From contig CM076264.1 of assembly GCA_038380795.1 (NCBI GenBank), positions 13,700,001 to 13,764,000 on the forward strand: a stretch of 64,000 nucleotides of DNA, written 5' to 3'. The notes below the pieces were generated by a model, which was not told the origin of the DNA, did not search any database, and worked only from the letters and a program-made list of their open reading frames with translations. Shown in pieces: positions 39,758-49,612 of the stretch (positions within the stretch are counted from its first letter, which is position 1; each line of letters opens with the position of its first letter). Made by a program: the position numbers and the translations under genes. Source of the DNA: Pyrocephalus nanus. Lineage: Eukaryota > Chordata > Aves > Passeriformes > Tyrannidae.

Positions 39758-41713
39758 TAGTAACACACGCCGAACTCCATTCGCACAATGAAGGCAATTG
39801 TTCGTCGGCCCAAAAAAAGCCGCGGCTTTCCCCGGCGCGGCGGTCAGGAGGTCGGGGCCGCGGGCGGCCGCAGCCGCAACCCGGCGGCGGGGGCAGCGCG
39901 GGGCCGGGGCCGCGGGGTCGAGCGGAGCCCCCGAGGCCGGGCCGATCTGAATCTCCTCCGCCACCGCCTCCTCCGCCGCGGCGCGCTCGGGCGAGCCAAG
40001 ATGGAGCCCAGGTTTGATGTCAGCCCCAGGGGCGGGCGGAGGGCAGCGCCGGGGCGGGGGCGAGGGCAAGGTCAGCCGCCAGCCCGGCTCGGCCCCGCCG
40101 CCTCCGCCCACCCTGAGAGCCCCCGCAGGGCTCCTGTCGAGCCGGTTCCACCCCCCCTCCCCCCGCGCCCCATCACCGCCCCTCCATGGCCGCGCACGGC
40201 CCTGCGCGCCCGGGCTTGGCCCGTGCCCCCGCCCGCCGCGCCGGGGCCGGGGCGCTGCAGAGGCGGGCGCCGCTCACCCCCTGCCCACCCGAGGCGAGCC
40301 CCGCCGCGCTCAGCGCGGGGAATCGGCGTTACCGGCTCGGCTCCTCCGCTAAAGGGCTACGCGGGGGCAAACGGCAATAGGAAGGGATGGGGAGAGGGGA
40401 GAGGAGGGAATAACCTCCCCGCCCAAAAACCCAAACATCAACCCCCCACCAGGCAAAGCCCGCCACAACTCAAGCCCTTTTGACTCGGGAGGAAAGGAAA
40501 AGGAGTGACAAATATCTGAGGGGCTGCAAGTGCCGCACCCCCCCCCGCCCCCAGCCCGCCGCCCCCCTGGCGCCGACACCCCTATCCCGGCACTGGAAGG
40601 GCGCGGGGAGCGCTGCCCCGGCCCCTCCGCCCGCAGAGCCGGGCGGGAGACTCGCCGCGCTCCGCCCGCAGCGGCGCCCCGCGGGCAGGGGCAGCCCCGG
40701 TGAACTCCCGGTGACCGAGCCCAGCTCCGGCACCGGCGGTTCAGCCCTCGCCCTACCCCGAGCACGGCGCGGAGGGGCCGCAGGCACGCTCCGAGCAGAT
40801 GTGCCGGGGACAGACAAATGACCCCTCCATCCATTCCCCGCTCTCCTTAAAGCGGCCCTGGGGCCACGCAGGGGCAGGGTATTTTTAGGTCTCTTCTCCT
40901 CCCCTCCGCCTCCCTCTCAATAGCTGCCGAGCGCTGAATACGAGGAGAGGGTGGAGAGCGAGCGGCAGAAAAGTTAACTGTTTTGCAAAGAGGGGAGAAA
41001 AGAGGCAGGGAGGGGGGAGGGAGGGAGCAGGGCAGGGTGAGCCGTGTCAGGGGATGTGTGTGTGTCTTTGTGAGAGCGCAGAGGGTGCCCGCGGGCGGAA
41101 GATCGGATGCACTTTAGCCCTGTGCTCTGCTGCTCTCGTCTGGGGCAGCGCCGCCGGAGCCTGAGTCTTGCCTGGCTCGCCTGACCCTTCATTTCACTGC
41201 GGCCAGGAGGAGCCCGGAGCCCGCCGCCGCCTCCTCTCCCTGCTCTGCAGGGACCTCGCCTGCCACGGTCTGCCTCTCCGCCGCTCCCTCCCACGCCGCC
41301 GGCGGCGGCCACAGCCCCCTCCGGCATGGCCCCAGGGTCGGTGAGGGTGCCCCCGCCGGCCCCCTCCGCAGTCGCTGCCCGCCTGCCCCCCACTCCCGGG
41401 CCGCCCAGCCCCGCCGCAACCTTTAGCCGGGGACGGACCTCTCGGCTGGTTCCGCACAAGACGCCAGCAGCCGCTTCCCCTCTCGCCGCCCTCCCCTCCG
41501 CTGCTTAGCCCCCCTCCCCACCCCAATAAAATAGACCCCCCCCTCCCTCCGGCCCCAAAGAGAAACCCACACCCCCCCGCCCCCCCACCCTCAGCACAAA
41601 TGCACAATCACGGGCGAGGGGAGGGAGAGGGAGGAAAGGGCGAGAGACGCGAAGAAAGAAGGGGGGAAAGGAGAGAGAGGAAAAATTAAAAGGGCACAAG
41701 GCTGTTCATCACC

Positions 41714-41725
41714 AACATGGCTGCC
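41714..41725 (+). promoter_or_regulatory. YY1-like site (AACATGGCTGCC)
   Basis: The sequence matches the AANATGGCNGCC form of the YY1 motif that is common just downstream of CpG-island transcription starts. It is in intron 1, about 160 bases past the exon 1 donor. A weaker CCAAGATGGAG match lies at 39996-40006. A motif match only; binding is not shown. Confidence 0.4.
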
Positions 41726-41882
41726 TTAGCTCAGACCTAAAAGAGGAATAACCCAGGCTGTGTCTTTGTCAGTTTCACCTCTGTAACCCTAAACTAATGC
41801 ACGAAACGACGGAGGCGGCTACAGAGGGGAAGGAGACGGGGAGAGGAGGAAGGAGAAAATGGCAAAAAGAGGGGGCACTTAC

Positions 41883-41925
41883 GTGAAGAGAGGCGCTTGG
41901 GCTGCTCCTGCTTCCTCCTGGGCAT
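41883..41925 (-). CDS. ZNF827: ZNF827 coding exon 1 (NuRD-binding N-terminus)
   Basis: This exon encodes 14 residues plus one base: M-P-R-R-K-Q-E-Q-P-K-R-L-S-S. The MPRRKQ start is the RRK-type motif that, in FOG1, SALL and BCL11 proteins, binds the RBBP4/7 subunits of NuRD. The ATG has A at -3. The exon ends at a strong donor, GTAAGT (reverse complement at 41877-41882), in phase 1. The single leftover C joins AT from exon 2 to make His, as in the mammalian protein (LPSH in human as I remember it, LSSH here). The exon lies inside the CpG island and is too short for ordinary open-frame searches. The 5' UTR continues to the right of 41925, with no visible acceptor near the ATG. Confidence 0.93.
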
Positions 41926-41938
41926 TTTCCCCCTTTTT

Positions 41939-41944
41939 TCACAT
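41939..41944 (-). promoter_or_regulatory. Start-stop upstream ORF (ATGTGA) before the ZNF827 start codon
   Basis: On the gene's sense strand an ATG followed at once by TGA lies 19 bases upstream of the main ATG (A to A). It has A at -3, a favourable context. If the transcript starts upstream of 41944, as seems likely, this is a minimal start-stop element that would stall or recycle ribosomes just ahead of the main start codon. The sequence is certain; use in translation is inferred. Confidence 0.5.
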
Positions 41945-42143
41945 TCTCCTCCTTGGTTTAACGGGAGATCAAATAAGACCGGGAGGGGGGGGCACGGACG
42001 GGCACAAAGCCGGGGCCCCCGGGGGAGCTGCTAACCGGGGCGGGTTTTCCCCTCTTCGCCGGGGGAAAGGGGGCTTGAAGCCGGTTTTCCCGGAGCCACC
42101 GCGAAGGGCTCCCTCTCCCCCTTCTCTCTCTTTCTTTTCCTCT

Positions 42144-42183
42144 CCCCCCCACCCCCCACCCCCCCTAACCCCCCTCCCCCCCC
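42144..42183 (-). promoter_or_regulatory. Long G-run tract on the ZNF827 sense strand (possible G-quadruplex)
   Basis: The plus strand is a near-continuous series of C runs of five to eight bases, separated mostly by single bases and once by TAA. The minus strand, which is the sense strand of ZNF827, therefore carries five or more G runs with short loops, an ideal G-quadruplex sequence. It sits about 220-260 bases upstream of the ATG, in the 5' UTR or core promoter. Pairing with SP/KLF factors is an alternative role for such a run. Confidence 0.55.
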
Positions 42184-42602
42184 GCAACCCGGTCGTGCAC
42201 CTGGCTTGTCCCCGGTCGCAGTATCCCTCAGCGGCCGGGGATGTGTTTCCCGGCGGGCGGGCGGGCGCCGTGCCGGGGCGAGGGGGCTGGCGCGGCGGTG
42301 CCGAGGGCTGCGCCCCGCGCTCCTGCCGGCCCCTAAACTAACACTAACGCCGGGATCAAAGGGCAGCGGCGGCGGCGCTCCCGGCGCGCCCGCGGGCAGG
42401 CAGGGACACCCGCGCACACCCCCGCACAGCCCCGGCGGGCGGGCACACGCGCGGGCACACGCACCGACACACGCGCGCCCCGGCAGGGCAAGAGGGGACG
42501 GTGCCCCCGCTCCCCGCGGGCTCCGGGTGCAGCGCGGCGCGGCGCGGCGGGCGGAGGATGCGCTGCCCCCGGTCCTGCACCCGCTGCTAATCCGCTTTTA
42601 CG

Positions 42603-42748
42603 AAAAAAAAAAAAAAATTAAAAAAAAATATTTAAAAAAGGTGTCTGTGTAAATCTGTGGGTCTCGACCGTTCGCGCTGTAATTCCCTGGTTTGCGGTGG
42701 GAAAGAAAATGATAATATTAAACCTTTTTTTTTTTTTTTTTTTTTTTA
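42603..42748. repeat. A and T homopolymer cluster at the right CpG island edge
   Basis: A-rich runs at 42603-42640 and a T run of about 24 bases at 42724-42748 flank an ordinary 80-base stretch. They mark the right border of the island. Confidence 0.82.
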
Positions 42749-43085
42749 ATTAAGACGTTTTGTTTTCCTGTGTGTTAGAAACTGGAAAAAAAATAAAAAA
42801 TTGTAGTGGTGCAAAGCTAACCTGCATAAAATTTCTTGGATGTGATCAGCACAGGGGGCCCAAGGGGCTTTGCTGCAGCCGAACTTCAGTTCAGTGTGGA
42901 GGGGGAGAACGGGGGGAGGGGGGAGAGGATGGTTTATATACGACTCCCTCCGTGCCAAAATAAGCACACAAAATAAGCAAGAAGGGAAGGTGGGCAAGTT
43001 GGTATTCTGAGGATTTCTAGTGCAGGTTTTAAAAAGTGGGAAGAATGCAAGCAGCGTGAAAATCACAACTCCTTGAGAGAGTGTA

Positions 43086-43109
43086 TGTGTGTGTGTGTGT
43101 GTGTGTGTG
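43086..43109. repeat. (TG)12 microsatellite
   Basis: An uninterrupted dinucleotide run of about 12 TG units, followed by a G-rich tail. Confidence 0.92.
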
Positions 43110-43370
43110 GAGGGGGGAGGAAATCAAGATTAGGTCACCCCTAATGGTTGATTTAACTGCTACATGATACTTCTACAGTGCACACAGCAATCTGGACTTC
43201 TGAAATTTACTTTTTTTTCCCCCCTGCTATAATGCAGGTATATGAAGCTTTATCCTGAAGCGATTCCTGTGTGCACTATCAAGCCCAGATAGCAGTTTTC
43301 ATTAACTGATACATACTTTCATTACCTCACAAATCACACATCTTTCTTCAAAGACAGACATGAAGGTGGG

Positions 43371-43388
43371 AAAAAAAAAAAAAAAAAA
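43371..43388. repeat. Poly-A run
   Basis: An A run of 18 bases. Confidence 0.8.
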
Positions 43389-46300
43389 GAGGGTCTCACT
43401 AAAGCACAAAAGGTACTCTGTGAAAGAGAAGTGCTCTCTTTGTGACTTGCAGTCATTTGGATAAAAGTTCACACAGAGGTTCTTAATGATTTAAACTCCA
43501 AAACCTGTTACTACAATTGAAGTAAAATTATTTGAAGCACGGTTGTTTCATATAGCTCTCTCTTTGTGTAAGAAAACTTTGAACTTAGCAGAATACATAA
43601 TAGAAATCATGAATCAGATGTTGCAAAACTAAAAAATCTGCATTATTCTGGCATGTATACCTGTGAGAATTTTTTTTGCTTTTGACAACCTGACTCATCA
43701 TTTTATCACACCATTCTCCATCCTAACTTCAAAAAATTTTTTTAAAATAAACAACTGCCTAGGAAAACACAAACCAGCAAATTTGCAACCTAAATATTTT
43801 AAAACAGTCAACTTACACTCTTAATCACCTCAAGTTAGAATGGTTACACATAATCTTATACCCACTTCACAGCCAAATTTACCCTTTCTACAGGAAAAAT
43901 TTTAAATAAGACTTAAAAGATTGTATGTATGACAATCTTAGGTCATGTGTGTGCAATTTTGAGTTTCAAAACCACATGTACACATCTGGTGAGACAAAAC
44001 AGACTCCTCACTTCACAATACAGCTAAAATACTTCATTTTCATGTAGAGATTTACTTACTTTTAATCCAGAAGTAAAAACCAAGGTGCATAACTGACAAC
44101 ACTAGATATTTCTTGTGGGGAGAGATGAGTCCAAACAGCTGCCTAACTCTTGCTCATGACCAAGAGCACCAGCATCAGAATTCCTCAGAACATTTAGGTC
44201 CTGTCTTTTCCCTCAGTTCTCCATTTTATACTGGTTTTGGAGTTTTGTACAGCATTAGTAGTGATAACCAAAAATATCAGAGGCATTCCTTACTACTCAA
44301 CTTTGACATGCCTGGGACTAACAACAGAACTTTGTTCATGAATAAGAGCTGCAATGCTGAACCTACTTAATTATTTTTTAAATACATTTTAATGTCAATT
44401 GTGTTGAACTAAGCCAGCTTTGTGATCAGCATCTGAATGATCCTACCAGTGCAAGAGGCCACGAAGTAGCCATTTTGGAAAGGGAAAGAGTACTGGCCCT
44501 GTGATATGATCCACAGCTGCTGTGGCAGCCCTTCTTCAGGTGCTCTAGGAGAACAGGATATAGGAAATACCATGTTCTGTGCTGTCACTCTTTCCACCCT
44601 CTACTCCTCATGCGTTTCTGGCACGTAAATTAATGTTGACAATGCCAGCATTAATTTACAATATGCTGTGCAGGTTTTTTTCCCCTCCATCATTTGAAAA
44701 CCCCTCAAGGGGGGGTTGAGGTGGCTGCAGCAAAGGCGCTATGGGAACCCAGCTCTCTGAGAGGGCCATGGGGACTGGCACACTATAGAGCAGCATTAAA
44801 TCTCTCTGAGGGTGACCTTGGCTTCGATAGACATCCCAACAGTTTTCCTGGGAGCTTAGTGGGCCAAGACTTAAGTGTGTTCTGCAGTGAAAGAAATCCC
44901 AGTGGTTGGATGAATTATCAGGGAGAAACTCAAGCTTTGAAGGGTTTCTAACCCCACACCTGGAAATACTCCATTTGTGAACAACCTGGTTCCTCATATC
45001 TCTCCTGGCTAATTGCATTACTCCACAGATTGTCCTAGTCAATAGATAGTATACAGTCATCACATTGAAATCATAGGCACATCAGTCCTAACTTTGAATT
45101 ATTTTACACATTGGTTTAAGATTACTAAGGCCATAACGCCATTTAAAAAATAATCTTCCATTATGTGTTTGGTGGTATAGTACAAAAAAGAGTTAAGTCA
45201 GCTGACTACACTTTTGAACATTTTTAGTCCAAACACAAGAAAATAGTTGCAATTCTTCCACAGATAACATAATATAAATAATGCATCGCTTCTGCAGGTC
45301 CTTCTATTAATAAGTAATGATTGTACGGCACCTTCCAAACACCAAATCTAGTTACACATATGAATTAAGTTCAGCCTCAGAATCCACTCTTGAACAAAGT
45401 AAATATTTTCTTCACTTACACATGAAAAAAATGAAACAAATTGAGTAAATAAGGTTTTAAACAGTAATAAATGATGTAACATTCTTAAAACCTTTGCAGG
45501 GTATCTAGCATCCAAACTGTCTTTATGCAATGTAAAAAATACTTGAAAAGGTTTTCTAAACAGAAACTAAAAAATTAGCTAGCATCCTTGCTTTATTCTT
45601 TGAAACTTTAAAGAGTTCTGTTCCCAGGCTCAGATTTTTTTAAAGGAGTGGAAAAGCGGGACCATTTTAACCAGTTCTTGGGCCCTCCAAACCAAACTGT
45701 GGCCACCTCTACTTAAAGTATAGCCTACCAAAATGATGGTCAGGTCAGCTGTGTGTGCCCCTGAGCATGCAGAGGAGAGTTTTTCAGGCTCCACAGGCTC
45801 TTTTTAATGATACTCCTATCTTTGGATTAATTTCCTATTGAACATAGAAGGTATTTGCCTATGACCTCTGTTTCTTCCATGTGTAAGATGAGGCCCTCTG
45901 GTTTTCATTGAAATTATCTCTCTCTCACACCTGTTGCGTGATACCCCTAACAGCCTACTCCTCTTTTCAATTTTAATTGATGTCAATATTTCTATGCTTA
46001 GCAGTAACTATGATTCAATCCAGCAAACAAGATTTGATTATAAAACCTTCTCTTTGCTCTAAAGCATTTAAAAAGCAAATGCAAAGGGATGAACAAATCC
46101 ATAGGATAACAGCTAATGGATACCCTCAGCCATGTTTGCAAATGCTCTGTAAGCAAGTAACATTAACTAGTAGGTTTGTAATAATAATAAATAATTACAA
46201 GTTAGACTGGCAAGGCTACCAACCAACTCCACAAAGGCCAATGAACAATGATCAGAAGCCATTGCTTTCTGATGAGTATCATCTTGGAACTCATAAACAA

Positions 46301-48794
46301 TTACAAGTGGGAGATGCATTTGCATAACCAGCAGATCTTAAATGATAGACATAGGCTCTAGCTTTTGTAAAAGGCAATGAAGTTCTCTTTCCCCAAAGTT
46401 TTTAACCTTTTCCTTCCTAAAAGGAAAGGAAAATGAAAGTGCCACAGCCTGTTCTAGGCAAAAACTCTTTTTGCAACCCTGGAAATCCCTGGCAGTGCTC
46501 TCCCAACTCTTTAGCTGCCTATGTCTTGCTCCTAAACAAAGACCATACTGAATCAGAAATGTCCTTAAAGACAAGATTTTAATGAATTCCATTACAATCT
46601 CGCAGCCTCAGAGCAAAGAGGCATCAGGTAGGAGGAGTTCAATATAACCTGCATCTCCTCACTAAACCACAACCAGTGCTTTCTCAGAATCTGGCCTAAA
46701 TCTTGGTAAACCTACTGGCCATCATAAATTTAAGACAATTTCAACACAAAACGCTTCTAGTTGAAATGCAAATTTAACATATTAATATTTCTTCAGAGGA
46801 ACCATTGTGTTTATATTTTTTAGCTGTACTAACTACATAAATGTATAGCATACTACCTTGGAAAGGTGATACAGCTCCTAATTTCAGTTTAAAAAAAATT
46901 AATCAGCACTTGAAGCTGGTGGCCCTAAACCCATGCTGATATACAATACTAAATATTACAGGCTAGAAATACATTGGATCACACATTAGTGTCCACATGC
47001 TTTTGTTGTTACTCAGATACTATAGGATACTTCTTCAGATTTACCAAAGACGTTTCATGATTCTTATCTTACCATAAGTGCAGTTAGCTTTTCAGTTCCA
47101 TAAATCACTATAGCACCTCTTCACAGCCCTTTTCTGTAAGCCTATTTCACAAAAAAAACCCCAACAAACCAGCTAAACGTCCCAATGAAAAACCACCAAC
47201 TAACCAACCAACCCATCAATCAGTCACTTGAGCCTAGGACTACTGGACTTAAGTCTACAGGCACCTGAAATGAAGAATTTCTCCCCCAAATCCAAGCAAG
47301 CAAAATCTTCCCAGTACAGACTAAATGTAGAAAAAATAAATTAATATTTTACAACATAAAGCACTAAGCAGTATCTGAAGTGATGAAAAGAATATGTTTA
47401 GTCAACTGAGGACTGGAACACTTAGCTCAGGGCTATTACGGTTACAAATGTGGAAACAAAAAAGAGTAAATTTCTGCTCCAATTCTGAGCACTGGTTTAT
47501 ATTCGCCATTTAAATGCATTGAAATCAGTAACTTTATCCCATCTTAAGAATGGTCTAAGTTAAATTAGAGTGAGACCCAGAGAACTCCCTCTGTCATTTT
47601 ACTTCTTAATAGTTTGCTAGTCACTGTTAACTGGAAATTTAGCACAGCCCCATTAGCAAACACCTACCATGGTTAAAGATATTACCATTCTCCTGAAAAA
47701 ACCACCTCCAGACTGTCAAAACAGAATGCATTTGGCCTTCTATTTACTTCAGTGTGAAGTCTTGCAGCTTAGTTAAGCAGCAAGGCAACAGCATTTCAAG
47801 CCACAGCTGTTTGCTAAATGAAAGTGTGTCTAAGTTTTTAAACATCTTGTTACATGTACATTGAGAGGCAGAGTCTCTGCCGTACCAGCAAGGTGGCAAA
47901 TTCCTCAGGGAAATCAATTGTGGTTTCTCAATTAACTAGCTGGTGTTCTGTTGTTAAATCACCAGAGTGATACAGAGACTGCGCTGGATCATGAGAACTG
48001 ACAAGATCCCAAGGAGCCCATCTACTATCTAGGACTGTGCATTTGCCAAACTCCTCTCTCTCTCTGACAGCACCTTACCAGAAAGCAGGAGGAAGGCAGG
48101 CACAAAAAGGGTTGCTAGTGGTTCTGATGCCAACTATGGAATACCTTAACAGCTTAAAGAAGGGTGAGATGGAAGAGCAATTCGGAAACAAGGAAACATA
48201 GCGGTGCCAAGATTTTATGTTTTCAGGGAAAATAAATACATTAAGGCAAGGGAGAGGAGGGGTATGTGGAGAGGAAGCTTCTAGCAGAGTTCATCTGCCT
48301 GGTGTGATGAATTTCACAGGGCAGTCAGCTATACTCAACCATAGTGCATGTTCTCAGTAATCAGACCTCACCCACTGGCAGGCAGAAGGGTTTGGGCTGC
48401 AAGTCAGCCTCCTGTCACCACTGCCTGCTGAGCATGAAGTCATGCAGCCAGTCCCCTCCTGTAGGAAATATCTCTTCGCCCTGGCACTTCCCCATCAGAC
48501 TGTACAACATAGAGGAAAAGGTTATTTGTCTTTTGAGATACTAGCAATAAAGTCTAGTTTCCTCAACCACTGATAACACTGTTTGATGCAAATACTGTTG
48601 CTAGACCCTGCTTTTCAGCAACTCTAAGGCCACCCAGTGTTTTCAAGTCTGTAGTTTACAGTAAGATGCAAATTATTTTTCCATAAGAAATAGACTAATA
48701 ATAGTGAAAAACCACACAGAGTAGCACAAAATTCATGAGTAGGAAGAAAGTAAAAGCGCTACTACCTGGAGGGAAGCAGCTTACATTTCCACAC

Positions 48795-49612
48795 AAAAAA
48801 GGTGATGATTGCATCCTCAACGAGATAGCTGAGTGCACCCTTAACAGGTTTGCAGATGATATAAAACTGGAAGGAGTAGCTGATACAGCAGGTGGTTGTG
48901 CCACCTTTCAGAAGTACTACCCGGCTGGGGAAGCAGTTAGAGAGGAATGTAATGAAATTCAAAAGGGGAAATACAAAGTCTTGCATGTAGGGAGGAATAG
49001 CCCAAGGCACCGGCATATCCTTAGGCATCTACCAGCTAGAAAGCAGCTTTGCTTGGGATCCTGGTAAACATCAAGGTCATCACGAGCCAGCAATGCACCC
49101 TTGTAGCCAAGAAGGCCACCATTAGGAAAACTGTTGCTAGCACGTCAAGGGAGGTGATCCTGCACTCAGGGCCACAAAGATGATTATGGGACAGGAGCAC
49201 CTACCATATAAGGAGAGGCTGAAAAAGCTGAGGCTGTCTGGTCTGGAGAAGGGAAGGCTTAGGGGGATCCTATTCATTTGTACAAATGTCTGATGGGCAG
49301 GAATGAAGTTGAAGGAGTCAGAATCTTCTCAGCAGTGTCCATTGTCAGGATAAGAGGCAATGGGTACAAATTTAAAAAAACCCCAAACACACAAAACCAA
49401 CAAAACACCCCAAAATGAACCAAACAACACCAGAATTCCATCTGAACACAGGAAAAGATTTTTTTTTTACCACTAGGATGGTCAAACACTGGCACAAGTT
49501 GCTCAGAGAGGTTGCCTGAAGAAGAGTAAATGCTCTAGCTTACCCTGTTTGAGCAGTGGGGCTGGACTAGATGATCTCAAGAGGACCCTCCCAATCTAAT
49601 TAGTCCTGCGAA
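48795..49612 (+). mobile_element. CR1 LINE with reverse-transcriptase C-terminal remnant
   Basis: The left part keeps a readable piece of the CR1 reverse transcriptase, including the catalytic block F-A-D-D at 48849-48860 within N-E-I-A-E-C-T-L-N-R-F-A-D-D, then G-V-A-D-T and K-V-L-H-V-G-R-N. The frame then breaks by small insertions and deletions. The right part is the CR1 3' end: GGAGAGGCTGAAAAAGCTGAG, CTGGTCTGGAGAAGGGAAGG, ACCCTGTTTGAGCAGTGGGG and CTGGACTAGATGATCTC. An A/C-rich stretch at 49371-49432 has grown inside it. The copy is 5'-truncated and dead. Confidence 0.92.
49371..49432. repeat. A/C-rich simple repeat within CR1
   Basis: An AAAAAAACCCCAAACACAC-type tract interrupting the CR1 3' region where normal CR1 has a short spacer. 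It probably grew from a small A-rich seed. Confidence 0.75.

Larger units (their letters stand above)
16316..41882 (-). other. ZNF827 intron 1
   Basis: This 25.6-kb intron separates the NuRD-motif exon from exon 2. Supported contents are a CR1 3' end (25044-25622), a CR1 scrap (38427-38492), simple A, T and A/C tracts, and the left two kilobases of the CpG island. The remainder is AT-rich, without supported exons. Open frames such as those at 18728-19201 and 23537-23977 on the plus strand show no family resemblance. A possible 38-base cryptic exon at 17945-17982 is given in the findings. Conserved enhancers are likely in an intron of this size but cannot be picked out without alignment. Confidence 0.75.
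1..42200 (-). other. ZNF827: ZNF827 gene, 5' part (three coding exons, introns 1-2, start of intron 3)
   Basis: The gene runs right to left and is cut by the left window edge. Identity rests on three exons whose joined translation matches, as I remember it, vertebrate ZNF827 from its first residue through the second zinc finger. Known of the family: ZNF827 is a nuclear C2H2 zinc-finger protein that recruits the NuRD remodelling complex through an N-terminal RRK motif and acts at telomeres in cells using alternative lengthening. Only the first 407 codons are in the window; the later zinc fingers are not found between 1 and 9333 on either strand. The right end is uncertain because the transcription start cannot be read from sequence; I placed it inside the CpG island. 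Confidence 0.9.
39780..42580. promoter_or_regulatory. CpG island, ZNF827 promoter and start of intron 1
   Basis: About 2.8 kb of GC- and CpG-dense sequence stands out sharply from the AT-rich flanks. It contains ZNF827 exon 1, so it is the presumed promoter. The part left of 41883 is intron 1; the part right of 41925 is 5' UTR and proximal promoter. It holds many GC boxes, two YY1-like sites, several long C/G runs, and poly-A or poly-T tracts at both borders (39738-39757 and 42603-42748). No TATA box is evident at a fitting distance from the ATG. Long open frames on both strands here are typical of GC-rich sequence and are not annotated as genes. An antisense or divergent RNA from the island is possible but not shown. 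Confidence 0.88.

Noticed and set aside
39788..40483. 231-codon plus-strand open frame in the CpG island
   Set aside because: Arg/Pro/Gly/Ala-rich composition is what random GC-rich sequence gives; no known family, and it overlaps equally long frames on the other strand.
40349..41607. Several minus-strand open frames of 110-161 codons in the CpG island
   Set aside because: They are in intron 1 of ZNF827, mutually overlapping in different frames, with GC-driven composition and no splice or family support.
42206..42652. 148-codon plus-strand open frame at the right of the island
   Set aside because: Composition artefact ending in a poly-A-encoded Lys tail; it is antisense to the promoter.
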